From Patellaria atrata CBS 101060 (lineage: Eukaryota; Ascomycota; Dothideomycetes; Patellariales; Patellariaceae), in assembly GCA_010093705.1 (NCBI GenBank), contig MU006090.1, positions 957,817-1,021,816 of the forward strand: a stretch of DNA of 64,000 nucleotides, written 5' to 3'. Positions 13,691 through 26,600 of this stretch are shown piece after piece. Each line of letters starts with the position of its first letter. The stretch's first letter is position 1. The notes beneath the pieces are model-generated. The model saw only the letters and a program-made list of their open reading frames with translations. It made no database searches and had not been told where the DNA came from. The position numbers and the translations under genes were made by a program.

Positions 13691-16197
13691 AAGTACGGTT
13701 GCCATAGAAAATGAAAGCGTCGATTGTCCTGGCTTCGCACGTATAAACTGAACGTCATATGATTTCCCCATCCCACTTGTTCTTTCTCTGTATGTAGACT
13801 CTCCTCTTCTTTCTGCCTTTTGGCGAATTTCTGGAAGCGGGCAAAATCAGGGGTTCATTCCGGGTCCATGTTCTTCTTCTCTGCATTCCTGTGCTTGTTG
13901 GATGAAATTACTACGAGGCAGGTGATGAGATGGTTGTCGTAGTAGGCTTTCTTCCAGATAAAGTGGCTTGCAGACTTCTTTGTGCCGGTGGCGGTTGGGC
14001 GAAATAGTGGTGTACAGTACTGTTTGATGAGATTGGTGCTAGAGGGGAGGGAAGACTGTTGGCAGGCTTGACAGGAGAATAGGGCACAAAGTACAGCAGA
14101 CAATATAGTGTGTAATTGCTTGTGACATGTTTGTGTTCATTTGCGATTTTATATTTGGGTTGTTCTATTGCTAAGATAAACGTGGGTGGACATGCTTTTC
14201 TAGGGAGGTCATACGTGAGAGTGGTAATTAGGTCCGCGGCATCTACCTTATCGATTATTTCCTACTTTCATCGACTGCTACCTTGTAGTCCAACAGTACT
14301 TGCGTGGTTGGTTGAACAGACGCTTCATGGTTGAGGGTGAGAAACGGGAGGGGACACATGGTTGTGAGTTCACCCTGCACGCCAATCCCCTTAATCGAAG
14401 ATTTTTATTAAAATGATTTGTTACGCACGGCAGATCTGCGTTCATCCTCGTCTCGCGCCATCGGGGAGAGTCGCAGGACATGGGAGCAACTTTGTTTCTC
14501 AATCGTGAGATTCATGGATTACCTTGAGATGCTCCTACAATACCCTACAGATCCCCGGGACTGCCTATACTGTGTCTACTGATATCTTCATGCTTATTTA
14601 TCATTTATGCTCTACTCGAAGCGTAAAGGGAGTCCTTCTTCCTCAAGCCGTCTCTTGTTGGTATACTTCATACATCAGCCCCTAAAAAGCATTCGGTATT
14701 GCCTTTAACCGGTCTGACAGTAGGAATGCATGTCAATATTGTCATGTACAGTACAGTACCTCAGTACCTACTGCAGATTTAGGACGCGTGCAGCAAAGTC
14801 TATGGAAGCGAAGAAGGAATGAAAGGGCAAATTGCTCTCTTTAATTGAGGTGTGTGTACTCATTGTACGAAGTACTGTACGGATGTAAAATGATGGGCTC
14901 GGTTGTCTTTGTTCCTTGGACCTTGACCTTTTTGGCATCTGCAGGTGGCGTCTTATGCAGAGCCGGTTAAGATAGTAGGGGGAGCCTTCATTTATTTGAA
15001 AGATTTGTAGCTTTAATGGTTGCTCTACAAGGTTACTTTGATATCTCTTGAGTAGACTTTTCGAGATGAAGTTTGTAGAATGGTCAAAAGAGTGCCTTTG
15101 GAGAAAAGAAACGCATAGTTGTTTTGATGAGCATTTGAGCATAATGTTTTGTTGATCAGCTCATACTCGGAACTTTTCACCAAGCAAAAATAGAAACTGA
15201 AGACGGATTCTGAGGCCGTACCGTACAGTAGAATTGATGTCATATGGACAAGCTGCTGAATTATTGGCTGACAGTGTAAATGTACTGTAAGGGCTGAAAA
15301 GATAATTGAATAGACAGGACGGACCGGGAGAATACGTATTACCACTTCTACCTCACACCTCACACCTCACACCTCACAGCACAAGTCGTCTTGATTGATT
15401 AAAGTTGGAGAAGAGCTTCAGAGAGCGTGTGAGAGGTTCTGATGAAAGTTCCCTTTTGAATTGATTTTGTTGATACTTTCCAAGGCTCATTCCGGTGTTC
15501 CTTTATCCTGAGACAAGTCACAGACCAAGGGAAGTTCGTTACAATTAGGGAAGTCGTTGTTTCTTGGGCCCTCCTAGGCCTGAACAGGGCTAATATCAAA
15601 CCCCAAAAGGCCCCCAAAAAATTTATCGACAGTGCAGGCCCGGGTAGTTCTAGGGGCTGTTTCTCGGCCTCTCGACCTCTCGTTCGCCTTCTCTTGAAGT
15701 CTCATCCCCAAACTCATCTCATCTCTCCCAACCCTCCACCCTATCACCTTTAACCTTCTCACCGACCTCCAACCTACCTCTTCCACCTCTCTCCTCGCAC
15801 GTAACCGTTCGTGCAACTGTACACAACTGCAACACAAGTCGTTCGTTACATTCTCAACATCAATTTCTTCCCCTTCGCCCTTTTCTGCCCTTTCGTTTCA
15901 TTGTCTTTCGATACATAGTCTTCTACACTCCGCTCGCCGCCTTCCTTTCTTTGTCTCTGGGTCTCGTAACACCATATCATTCGCGCGCCTCTACTATCCC
16001 TCTTCTCGACTTCCCTTTCTTTATCGCCCGTTGCTAGGTGCTTGGGTTCGAGTTTCACCCAGGCCGGTCGGCTTGCAGCTTGCGCAGTTATTGTCTTGGC
16101 TGTTCAACGAACTCCATCGTGAACCACTTCCCATCTGCTCACCGACAGCTGCTTCCCGTCACTTCCCGATCATCCTTCGAACCTGGAGATTTCTATC
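13691..16197. other. 2.5 kb spacer with OPY2 upstream region
   Basis: No convincing gene is seen. It contains several TACTGTAC/GTACAGTA palindromes (near 14743-14760, 14868-14880, 15215-15285) and a short tandem repeat at 15351-15378. From about 15640 to 16100 the plus strand is strongly CT-rich, as is common for long fungal promoters and 5' leaders. Open frames on the minus strand here are shadows of that CT-rich bias. Confidence 0.45.
15351..15378. repeat. Microsatellite, (CCTCACA)x4
   Basis: Four exact copies of the 7-mer CCTCACA lie in a non-coding spacer. It is a simple tandem repeat. Confidence 0.9.
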
Positions 16198-17659
16198 ATG
16201 GCGAACCTTCCAGAGAGTGAGTTATACTGCTTCATTCCCTTATAATACGTACATCTAACAAAGTATGCTTGTAGATATCGAGCATACCCTACGAACGATA
16301 TTCAAACGTTGCGTACAATGTCCTGATGAAGTACCTCCCTGCCCTCCATGTAAAAAAGGAGACGTCTGCTCTCAATCAGCTCAGTCATGTACAAGGTGTG
16401 TAAAGGTGGAATGTGTGCCTCAGGACGCTGCAGGACAGGGTCCTTCCATCTCTCATAAAAGCGGGCCCAATGTTGGCGCGATAGCTGGTGGTGTTGTCGG
16501 AGGGTTGATATTTATTGCTATCTTAACTTACTGCGTGTGGCGGTTCTGTCTCAAAGGTCGAAGACAGCAGTATCAAGAAAGTCAATGGGAAGATATGGAT
16601 GCCGCGACGGAAAAGAGACGTAGCGAGTTCACAATGCGTCGGGATGCCAGAATGTCGACTCATACCGTTGCCTCCATGGCCTCTACGGTCCTCACACGAG
16701 CGTCGAACATCATTCAAATTGCATATATTCCTGGAGTCACAAATCGATCCGGTCCTGGATCCCCGGGTCTCCTCGTTCCTCCCGTTCCTCCTATTCCCGC
16801 CATGTCTCCAAGTACACCCGGTGGCAGTCCCTATACTGACCAATTATTCTTCACTCCCGGAGAACTGCGCGACTCGACATACTCTGGTCTGTCAGGGGAT
16901 GGCCGCAGTAGTTTTCGGACCAGTATCACCCCCAGTCTCGCTCGCACGAGCGTCGCAACGACTATCTATCGTGACAATGCCGTCGTCAGTCCTTTACCAG
17001 CGCAAACAATCGTGCGCGGCAAGGCTGCTGTCGTAAGCGTTAAATCCAGTGGCCAACCCAGCCCAGCAGAATCGCCGTCGATCATCGACACCCCTCCCGT
17101 ACCTCAAGTGGAAATGCACAAGTATGTAAAACCGATCAAGATCCAGATGCCCGGCTCCAGCACTCCGTCGATAAGGTCCACACCTGCAGGCTCCGTAAGG
17201 AGTATCACTATTGGGAAACCCAAACCGCTCGAGATTGTAAAGAAACCCTCGAGCCTCTCCCGCACTGAATCTTCTGAGCCCCTTCAACCCACGGATCGTC
17301 CTGAATCGGTGAATACAAATCGCACACACTCCCGCGCCGAGCGATCTACTCTCATGCTCTCCGATTCAGAATCTGATGCCGAAACAGAGCCAAGGCGTTC
17401 ACTCATGAACAGCTCGCCGAAGTCAGCGAGGGATAGCCATGTCACGGAAATAATGGACACGCCGCAAAGCATACAAGGGTCGTTTACGGGAAGTAATAGC
17501 AATCCTGGAAGTCCAGATCCGGGGAGGAAAAGCTCAGGGAGGATGAGTACGGTGATGGAGATTGAGGAGGCGACTAGAAGAGCGAGTATGGGGCCTAAAG
17601 GTGGTTTGGGCCGGAGAAGAGATGAAAGTCCATTTTCGGACAGTAATGAAGTGAGATAG
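16198..17659 (+). CDS. OPY2: Membrane anchor protein OPY2 (HOG / filamentation pathway)
   Basis: A 19-nt first exon (16198-16216) joins across a 58-nt intron (GTGAGT...TTGTAG) to 16275-17659, giving 467 residues and starting MANLPENIEHTLRTIF. The N-terminal ectodomain has eight cysteines between residues 19 and 53 (CVQCPDEVPPCPPC, then CSQSAQSCTRCVKVEC), the hallmark of the Opy2 N-terminal domain. One transmembrane helix follows at about 73-96 (GAIAGGVVGGLIFIAILTYC). A long Ser/Pro-rich cytosolic tail has short proline motifs. There is no signal peptide, which fits a type III topology. In yeast Opy2 recruits Ste50-Ste11 to the plasma membrane for osmostress signalling; the same role is inferred here. 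The short first exon was chosen because it supplies the only nearby ATG and keeps the frame. Confidence 0.88.
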
Positions 17660-19180
17660 TAGATGGATTTCGCACTATTTAATTTCCGATATTTCAACAG
17701 GGTGGAGGCGTTCAAGAGGCGTCATTACGCCGGTGCGTCCTGGAGCTATATGTCTGATCATACTTTGATATTTCTTTGGGATTCTAGTTTGATGATTGTT
17801 GTGTTCAACCGGAGCCGTGGCTTTCGGTGCAAGGTCCATGGATGTTTGATCAACGAGTTGTCGATGTTATGCGTCTGGTGGTTTGACACCAATATATTTC
17901 TATTGTGTTCAAGGAGGATCAGATGTACTTAGCGTATCCAAGTTTTAGATTTCAAAGATCCAAATCTCCCAAACGTTTGGTCCAACCGCAATCTATATCT
18001 TGCTCAAATCAAATCTACTCAACCCCTGATCCGTCTCAGCAAACGCATGCACCTTTCCTGGCGTGAGAATTTATTCTGTTACTACACGCTCCCTCTCAAC
18101 CATACACCTCCCGTTCAAACTCTCTCCTCAACCCCGATACAAGAATAGGGAAAACGGCCAGGGAAAACGGCCGGGGATCCGTAGGCGTTCGATCAACCCG
18201 TCGATACAGACACGCGTACCGTACGCTTTCCACAAGACGCGTCTTCAACCCGACTGTACGGGCGATGGAAAACTGTACGGGACCGCGCCAATCGTACTAG
18301 TAACCACGATATGAAAATCTGGCCTCCGTTTGGCACTCATTCTCGCGGCTGTATCAGACCCCCATGTCGCAAACCCAAAAGGACGATAGACCCGCGGCCG
18401 TGTGGACGGTTAGAGTGGACTTGACCACCTACCGTATACTTGTGCTCTCGCATGTCCCCTAAGTCTATGGTGCGGAGATGGGGATGTACGGTATGAATGT
18501 CGTAGATGGGAGTACATCCCCCAGTAGCGTATTGAAGATAGGCTTGCAATTCAAGGGGTTCTCTCTTTCAGACTCTGTGTACCGGTAATAAGTAACCCGA
18601 GTGTATAGCATATGAACAAGGCTCTTCTCGTACGAACAACTAGATCTATGCAAAAGCTCTCGAACTGCACCTCTCAGAACGGTCCGGTGTAAATTTCCCT
18701 TTTGGGTAGTCTAAGCTTCTCCTGAGTACAGGGGGTCTTTGTATATTTTCCATCGTTCGACGTGTGTTTGATCTGGTGTTCTTTTGTACTATACAGTAGA
18801 GTAGCATCAATAATGTAGGTCGCGATACATTTTCTGTCATGGGGTAAAGGGCATAGAATCGCAGCTTGGAGGGGGTAGGGATCAAAGACGCACGTTTCTG
18901 CTCTACTGGTCCGACTTCGTCCCCTCACGTCTTCTCCCAGCAACGTTGTGCGGAGGAGCTTCTTTTCTCATATTAGCTTCATCAAAGCTCCCTTGTTCCT
19001 GAGAAGCAGGAGAGTATGGATTTGGTTCGATAGACGCTGATGTTAGGTCGAAGCCGACTTTATATGTACCAGGTTTCTGGCATTCCAGTGGTGTAAGTTG
19101 CTTTCAAAATCTATATATGTTATCATCGACACCAGTGGGCGAGCAGCGATAACAGGATATATTTTGCTAATATTGTTACT
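17660..19180. other. 1.5 kb spacer, no gene recognised
   Basis: Contains a perfect 13-bp direct repeat (18147-18172, unit AGGGAAAACGGCC) and a TATACAGTA-type motif near 18790. Open frames are short and unrecognised. AT-rich sequence near 19100-19170 probably belongs to the promoter of the next gene. Confidence 0.4.
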
Positions 19181-20413
19181 ATGGGTTCTAGTCCACTTTT
19201 GCTTGCAGTAACTGTGGTTGTGCTGCTCTTCAATGTTTTCACCATGAGCGATGCGTCATCGCATTTCACTCCTTCGAGTCCTTTCCACCAAAAGTATATC
19301 AATTATACAACAGTAACTGGGTTCTTCTTGCAAGATGATCCAGCAACAAACGCAAGCGCTTTTAACTACGTAAGTCATACCAACGAATAGATATAAGACA
19401 GGAGTACTCATCGAAGGTAGTCAATGTTGAACCTAGGCCTTATCGAACGTCCTTACGATACCGATGATGAATACGACCCTCAGCACGAAAAGACACAATG
19501 GCAAAGGTTTGAGCATTATGTCTTCAGACTCAATCGTCAAAGTGGGAGACATCTCCAGTACAAAGTCCTTTTTATGGGCAGACATGGAGAGGGGTACCAT
19601 AACGTTGCGGAGAGCTTCTATGGGACCCCGGCTTGGGATGTAGGTAATAAGGATCAGTATCACGGCACTCATCAGTTTCACTCATGGTATCATAGTGTTA
19701 CTGGTCGCTATTAGACGGTAACGGAACAGTTGAGTGGGCAGACGCTAGAATAACGGAAAAGGGCGTCGCGCAAGCACTTGTGGCTCATGCGTTCTGGAAA
19801 GAGGCTCTCGCAAATAAGGGCATACCTGCTCCTGAATCATACTACACGAGTCCTCTCGTTAGATGTTTAGAGACAGCAAAGCTCACCTTTTCTGGACTGA
19901 AACTTCCAAGCCGGCGCCCTTTCAAGCCAGTAGTAAAGGAGGTAAGATTTCCGAACTATTGATTCGTATGGGAAGCAGAGTTGCTGATATATATATTAGT
20001 TACTGCGTGAAGCAATCGGTATCCACACATGTGATCGACGAAGTAGCAAATCCTGGATACAGGAAAATTACCCAGATTACGCAATCGAGGCAGGATTTGC
20101 AGAAGAGGATCCTTTCTGGCTACCCGACCTCAGAGAGTCGAATACTGCTCAAGTCGCTCGCTTAAAGAAGCTTCTCGACGACGTTTTTACGACAGACGAT
20201 AGTACCTGGGTATCGTTCACGAGCCATTCGGGGGCAATTGGCTCGCTTCTCAAAGCCCTAGGACATCGTACTTTCTCGTTACAAACTGGTGGTGTTATTC
20301 CAGTGCTGGTCAAGGCAGAGACGATAGGTTGTCCGCCCCCTACAAGTAGTATCCAGCCATCGACAACTGCTCCTACTTGTACGGTTAACCCTACTCCTGC
20401 TCCGACCGGGTAG
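19181..20413 (+). CDS. Secreted histidine phosphatase (phosphoglycerate mutase-like)
   Basis: Four exons (19181-19369, 19421-19639, 19696-19941, 20000-20413), with introns of 51, 56 and 58 nt, give 355 residues in one frame. A clear signal peptide (LLLAVTVVVLLFNVFTMSDA) opens the protein. The catalytic RHG motif is in VLFMGRHGEGYHNVAE, the second catalytic histidine in FTSHSGAIGSLLKALGHR, and supporting blocks are YYTSPLVRCLETAKL and DRRSSKSWIQENYPDY. The family forms a phospho-histidine intermediate. The substrate is unknown; secreted fungal members are often annotated as phosphoglycerate mutase family or phytase-like. The Ser/Thr/Pro-rich C-terminus ends PTPAPTG, and its last codons could be extended if a further intron exists at 20410. 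Confidence 0.85.
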
Positions 20414-21219
20414 GTTTAAATGCATAGTATGAGAACTGATTCAAAGCAACGAAGAGGTCAATGTCTTAATCATGCCCCTGTTCTGTGTTGAGATTTTGTG
20501 TAAAGGTGGATACCGCGCTGGAAACTGTTGAATTGATGAATCGTATTACAACATCAACATTTTGCGATATATCGATGTCATTACTGCTGAGCATGTATCT
20601 TTTGTACATTACGGTATATAATAGTTATATGTTAAAAGGTGCCAAAAGGCCAAGGTCCATAATGTAGTACAAGGCCCCGAAGGATCCGTAATGCGGACTA
20701 CTGCAAAAGGCCGGAGAGCATCGCGGGCATATTCGTTCCCATTCCAACACGTCCGAAAGTTATGAGATGAGCTTTTAAAAGCAAGAGAGCAAGCTTCTTT
20801 TTCACCGAGTGCTCTTATACAGGTCCTGAACTTGGATTATATAGTACCTGCAGAGCTAGCTTCCTAATGATTCAGTTTCTAGCAATCTGCCTCAATTATT
20901 GATTACTATATTATTTATCCCATGTCTTCGTCTAATAAATAGCTTGTGTTCAGTATAAACAACCCCCAAACAGCCTCCCCCAAGTCCTCAGACGTGAGCT
21001 TCGGGTTTATTTACCCCTCAGTGCCCCCCCAAATACTGCCTTTTGTCCTCGGCATCATCCCGCATCAGATAACACCCACCGACGTATGTGTTTTATGCCT
21101 ATTGAAACCGTTGTGGAGCTTGCTAACGTAGTCGTCTAGCTTCTCGCAACATACCGCTAGTTTTTGCCGTTGCTAAAACCCTTCTTAAGCTCGACGTCGC
21201 CCGCGGACACCCGTGCATC
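20414..21219. other. 0.8 kb spacer / IDP promoter
   Basis: AT-rich 3' region of the phosphatase followed by a C-rich leader before 21220. No gene is recognised. Confidence 0.4.
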
Positions 21220-22939
21220 ATGAGTGCTTTTTCCACCTCGTCATTGCGTTGTGTGCGGTTGACATCCCTTCGACCGCTGGTGCAGAGCAGACCCTATACA
21301 TTCCAGAGCAGTCAAAGGGTACAGGTTCCGAAGCAGGCTGTGAGCTTTGCGATTGTACAGAGGAGGAAGATGTCTGGGTTTAAGAAGATCAAGGTCAAAA
21401 ATCCGGTCGTGGAGCTGGATGGAGATGAGATGACGAGGATAATATGGAAGGACATCAAGGACAAGGTGCGTCGAGAGTCGTGTAACATGTCTAAAAGCTT
21501 GGTATTGCAATTGGGCTGATTAGTTATCTCGTTATAGTTTATATTTCCGTAAGTTGGATGCGATCAATTGTCTGATCAGACCACGCTCATTCTTTTTAAG
21601 GTACCTCGACATCGATCTCAAGTACTACGACTTAGTAAGAAATCCTAAGAAATATCAAGAGTATTCGGAGCTGATATGAATTCAGGGGCTGGAATACCGC
21701 GATGAGACAAACGATCAAGTTACCATTGACGCTGCGGAGGCCATTAAGAAGTATAGCGTTGGCGTCAAGTGCGCAACTATCACTCCGGATGAGGCGCGTG
21801 TGAAAGAATTCAACCTGAAGCAGAGTATGGCAGCCACTTTCCAAAACTCCAAGATGTCCAAAGCTGATCTAGCGAACTAATAGTGTGGCTATCACCAAAC
21901 GGAACGATCAGAAACGCTTTGTAAGTCCCTGTCTTCTGGTATGCTTTGCGTATCTAATGCTCCATAGAGGTGGCACTGTTTTCCGTGAACCCATCGTCAT
22001 CCCCCGCATCCCACGTCTAGTCCCGGGATGGAAACAACCCATTATCATTGGCCGTCACGCATTCGGTGATCAATACCGAGCAAAAGACCGTATAATCGAC
22101 GAGGAGGGTACCCTCGAGCTCGTCTTCACCCCTAAAGGTGGCAAGCCGGAGTCCATCGAGGTGTATAAGTACCCTGAATCGGGCGGTACAGCATTGGCCA
22201 TGTATAACACATCTGAATCTATCTCTGGCTTTGCACACGCCAGTTTCAAGCTCGCACTGACCAAGAACCTACCCCTGTATATGAGCACGAAGAACACAAT
22301 CTTGAAGAAGTACGATGGCCGCTTTAAGGACATCTTCCAGGAGATTTATGATACCCAGTATAAATCCGAGTTCGAGAAGAACGGCATCTGGTACGAGCAT
22401 CGTCTAATTGACGATATGGTAGCTCAGATGATCAAGAGTGAGGGTGGTTACATTATTGCTATGAAGAGTGAATCGTCCCTACCACTTTATACAATTTCTC
22501 GCTAACCACAACAGACTATGATGGCGACGTCCAATCCGACATCGTCGCCCAGGGCTTTGGCTCTCTCGGTCTCATGACCTCCGTCCTCGTCACACCCGAC
22601 GGTAAGACTTTTGAATCCGAGGCCGCACATGGTACCGTGACTCGCCACTACCGCGAGCACCAGAAAGGAAACGAGACGTCCACAAACCCCATCGCGAGCA
22701 TCTTCGCCTGGACCCGCGGCCTCATTCAACGCGGCCAGCTCGACAATACCCCAGAGGTTGTCGCGTTCGCGGAGAGCTTGGAGAAGGCGTGCATTGACAC
22801 TGTCGACGCAGATGGTGTGATGACGAAGGATTTGGCGCTCGCGTGCGGGAAGAAGGGACGCGGAGATTATGTTACTACCGGACAGTACTTGGATGCCGTG
22901 GAGAGGAGGATGAAGCAGGTGCTCAAGGAGAAGCTGTAG
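21220..22939 (+). CDS. idpA: NADP-dependent isocitrate dehydrogenase
   Basis: Seven exons (21220-21465, 21538-21548, 21601-21634, 21686-21824, 21884-21920, 21968-22467, 22515-22939), joined in frame, give 463 residues. Family blocks are [20 protein letters not shown], then [20 protein letters not shown] assembled from a micro-exon, [55 protein letters not shown] and [20 protein letters not shown]. It oxidises isocitrate to 2-oxoglutarate and makes NADPH. The first 50 residues are Arg/Ser-rich and look like a mitochondrial presequence. A second ATG ([12 protein letters not shown], at 21370) would yield the cytosolic-length form. Exon 2 is only 11 nt. It is tail-to-tail with the ATRR gene. Confidence 0.95.
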
Positions 22940-23607
22940 GCTAGGTTATGACTATTGGTGTGGCGACGAGAAGGATGAGGCAGGAGCTTAAGGAAGGTCG
23001 TAGGCTAAGGATAGTTTATGGGGGATGGAAGTGAATGGATCAATTGGGTGGAAAGGACTGGGCATATGAGTGTTTATATATGAGAGATGAGTTAAGATGA
23101 CATAGGACTTTATACTTCCTCGAATTTTTCCTTCAGTCGATTGGGTACAACCGTTCTAGGATCTCTGTTGACAGTACGCTTGAATTACACAAACACTGCG
23201 ATCCACTTAGACGTTCCAACAGTCCTAGTATAATAGGAAGAATCGCAACCAAGACCAAGTATAACATAGGGAGGAATATACTGTCAAATGACTTTGTATA
23301 ACTCAGGGGGGTTCGTGACGTTCGCGGAGCTTTGGTACAAGTAGAGTTGGAGACAGCTTTAGAAGGAAATATAGGAATATCTGGTGATAAGAAGAGCTTT
23401 TGTTTACGTTGCGAAAGTAGGATAACCATCAGGTGACGGAGTAGTGTCAATTCGAAAAACCTTTGGAATAGGAGCGGGAATTAATATTATTTACAACGCA
23501 TGCTAGTCATATGACCCGTTTACACCTGAGTTTATTATTACTCTATCATTTAGTGAAATGCCTGTCTTAGCTCAGTCATTGGTGATTAGAGCTGCCTTCT
23601 GCCTATA
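22940..23607. other. Convergent 3' spacer
   Basis: 0.67 kb between converging genes. Nothing recognised. A minus-strand open frame at 23133-23450 lacks any known motif. Confidence 0.4.
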
Positions 23608-26600
23608 TCAAATCGGCTCGTCTCTCGGTTCGATTAAGACTTCATTGACAGCGACATGATGCGGCTGACGTAGCGCGTAAACTATAGAATTCGCCACGTC
23701 TTCAGCATCGAGAACCTTCGCGCCTGACGGCTCCCCGTACTTTTTGACGGCCTCCTCATCCGTTGACATGCCCAGCAAGTCTGTGGCTGTATTTCCAGGT
23801 TGAACGCTGGTGATACGCAGGCCAGTCCCTGCGGTCTCAAGCCGTAGTGACTGGAGCGTTGCCTCGACAAAGAATTTACTAGCTGAGTATACACCCAAGC
23901 CAGGAAAGACCTTTCGACCTGCATCGGATGATATGGCAACGATGTGACCGCTGCCGCGGGACAGCATGCCCGGAACTGTGGAAGCGAGGCAGTACAGTAA
24001 GCCTTTGCAGTTAACATCCACAGTGCGTTCCCATTCTTCCATGTGCACATTTGCCATCATGGTGTAATACATTACCCCCGCGCAAGAGACGAGGATATCA
24101 ACGGGGCCGAGCTCGTCGTGAGCAGCGCGAAGAAGTGCTTCTACTTGCGACTTGTCCGTCACGTCCGTCTGGCGGATGATAGCTTTGCCTTCACGAATCA
24201 CTAGCCTTCTTTTGACGGCTTCAAGTGCGTCCAGGCGGCGCGCAGCGAGTGCAACGTGACATCCCTCTTTTGCAAGAGCAGCAGCGACTGCGGCCCCGAT
24301 ACCTGATGAAGCACCTGTTATTACAGCTACACGTCCGCTTAGTGGACCTCTGCGTATCGGTTGTGCGGACCCGCCAAGAGAGTGTTGACGTGAAGGAGGT
24401 CGGGGAAGCCAACCTCTGGCAAACCAGTGGCGTGTGTATGTCTCGAGCAACACGATGTCAACCTTTGGACGTTCGACAACGGCGCGGAACGGTCTGGTGG
24501 CTGCGTTGTTGAGCACAACGATCCCCCTCAAGAATTCGACTGTTGGCATGCCACTGCGGAGGATATCGACGGTAAAGGTCCCATCTCCGCCTTTGACGGA
24601 ACCTCTTTTCTCGGTCCAGAGCGCGACCCAATCATCCCAGCCTAGCCGTTGCGTTGGGTAACCAAGCTCGTTGAGATCGTCGAATACTGTTCTGATGTTG
24701 ACAGGTTCTGGGTCACCTATGTGGAAAACGACCCGGTCCGCGTGAATCTGATCGGCAAGATGGAGGATTGCCTTACTGACAAAGTCAACGGGCGTCATTT
24801 CGGCACGCCAACCTTCAACGTCTGGAGCGTAGCCGAGCTGGATGGACTCTACAATAAGAGCAGATAAAAGATCCCAGGCGTTCGCCGCGCCAGTCGTGCT
24901 GTGGCCGCTGATGGTGCCTACTCGATGTATTTTCACCGGTAGTCCACGTCGTCCGGCTTCGAGGACAAACTGCTCAGCAACCCACTTCGTCTGGCCATAA
25001 CCATCCAGTATTTTCGTGGGTACATCTTCCACGTCAAGCATCGCATCCTCGGGCCAACCTTGCTCATCAGAGGGGGGTAATACACCGTTCGTGGACACAT
25101 ACTGCACCGTAGCACCGCCTTTGCACGCGAGGCGGAGGATTTCCTTGGTGCCTCCCACGTTCGGGCTTCGCAGCGCTGCATACGGGTATACAAGATTCAC
25201 CGTGGCAGCAGCATGAACGATGACTTGAACACGAGCGGCTAGGTTGTCGAAATCGTTAGGGGAAAGGCCAAATCGAGTCCTGGATAGGTTGCCGGGCAGG
25301 ATTTCGACGCGTTCCATAATTGAGTCTCGCCATAATCCCATATCAAGTAAGTTTCTACGTATTCTTGCTATTCCCCCTGGCGTATCATCCTGGGCAGGCT
25401 CGTTGAAACGTACAAGGCATATGATGTGGGCTGATGTGCGTTCCAGTAAGTCGTTGAGCAGAAATGCACCCAAGAAGCCAGTTACGCCAGTCAGGAGTAC
25501 TGCCTCTGCTTTGTTAACGGAACATATGGTGGCATCGGTCGGACGGATATCCTCATCAAGGACAGAATCCGCCCGTAAGACAGCGGGCAAGTCTGCTTGA
25601 ACGGCAGCTATTTGTCCATCCCTTATTGCACGTACCGTTTCAAGATGTTCGGTGAGAGTTGGATTCCCTACTAGACGAGCGATTGGGATTCGGAAGCCAA
25701 AATTTCTCGATAATCTTGAAGCAAGATCAGCGATTGACAAAGAGTGTCCGCCCAAATCAAAGAAGCTGTGCTCCGGCTTGAGGAGACTTGGAGATGTTTT
25801 AAGGGACAACGCCCAGACTGCGGCAATATCATCTATGCTAATTGGATCCTGCTGGATCTTTTCGCTGTTCGGGCTAGGTCTTCGCGGCGGAGGAAGGCGT
25901 TTGAGGTCGACCTTGCCGGAGACATCATGAGTAGGTAGCTCATTAAGCTCTATCCATAGAGCTGGGACCATGTAGTGGGCTAAATATGGTGAGAGTGTGC
26001 GGCGTGCTTCTGGACTGTGCCCTGACACATCGATCTCGACGGGAGGGCGCTCAACAGAGATATCCTCGTCGCGAACGATGTATACGACCAAACACCGGTC
26101 TAAACCTTCACCATCGGCGACTACCGCGCAGTGCTTGACTGCCAGGTGCTTAACGATCTCATTTTCGACCTTACCAGGCACAACAGAGTAGCCGCGAAGT
26201 TTGATCATAGCCCCTACACGACCAGTAATCTCCAGGAGTCCAGAAGGGAGCATCCGCGCCGAGTCTCCCGTTCTATACATGCGAGCCCCGGTTGTTGAAT
26301 CAAACGAATCCGGGATGAACGACTTAGCGGTACTCTCGGGGAGGTTGATGTACTCCCGAGCTAGAAGAGGTCCACCAACGAAGAGCTCTCCACTGACCCC
26401 ATTGTCCACTCTTCGACCACCCTCATCAAGGATGTAGGTGTGCTTGGGGTCCAAGGGTGGACCAACGGGACAATAAGGGGCTTCATTATCGAGAATTTCA
26501 CTAATATCTCCGCATGCAATTTCATGGGTTTCACAGGCACTGTAGCAATTAAGAAGTCGAGTCTTTGGAAGAGCTTTGATGGCTCGGCGAGCTAGGTCGG

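Noticed and set aside
15574-16058. Minus-strand open frames upstream of OPY2
   Set aside because: They are produced by the CT-rich leader read backwards, giving Arg/Glu-rich low-complexity peptides.
16045-16065. GGGTTCGAGTTTCACCC resembling a tRNA T-arm
   Set aside because: No acceptor stem, D-arm or anticodon arm can be folded upstream; it lies in the OPY2 leader.
24221-26437. Several open frames on both strands inside the ATRR gene
   Set aside because: They are overlapping shadows of a strongly coding frame with all domain motifs.
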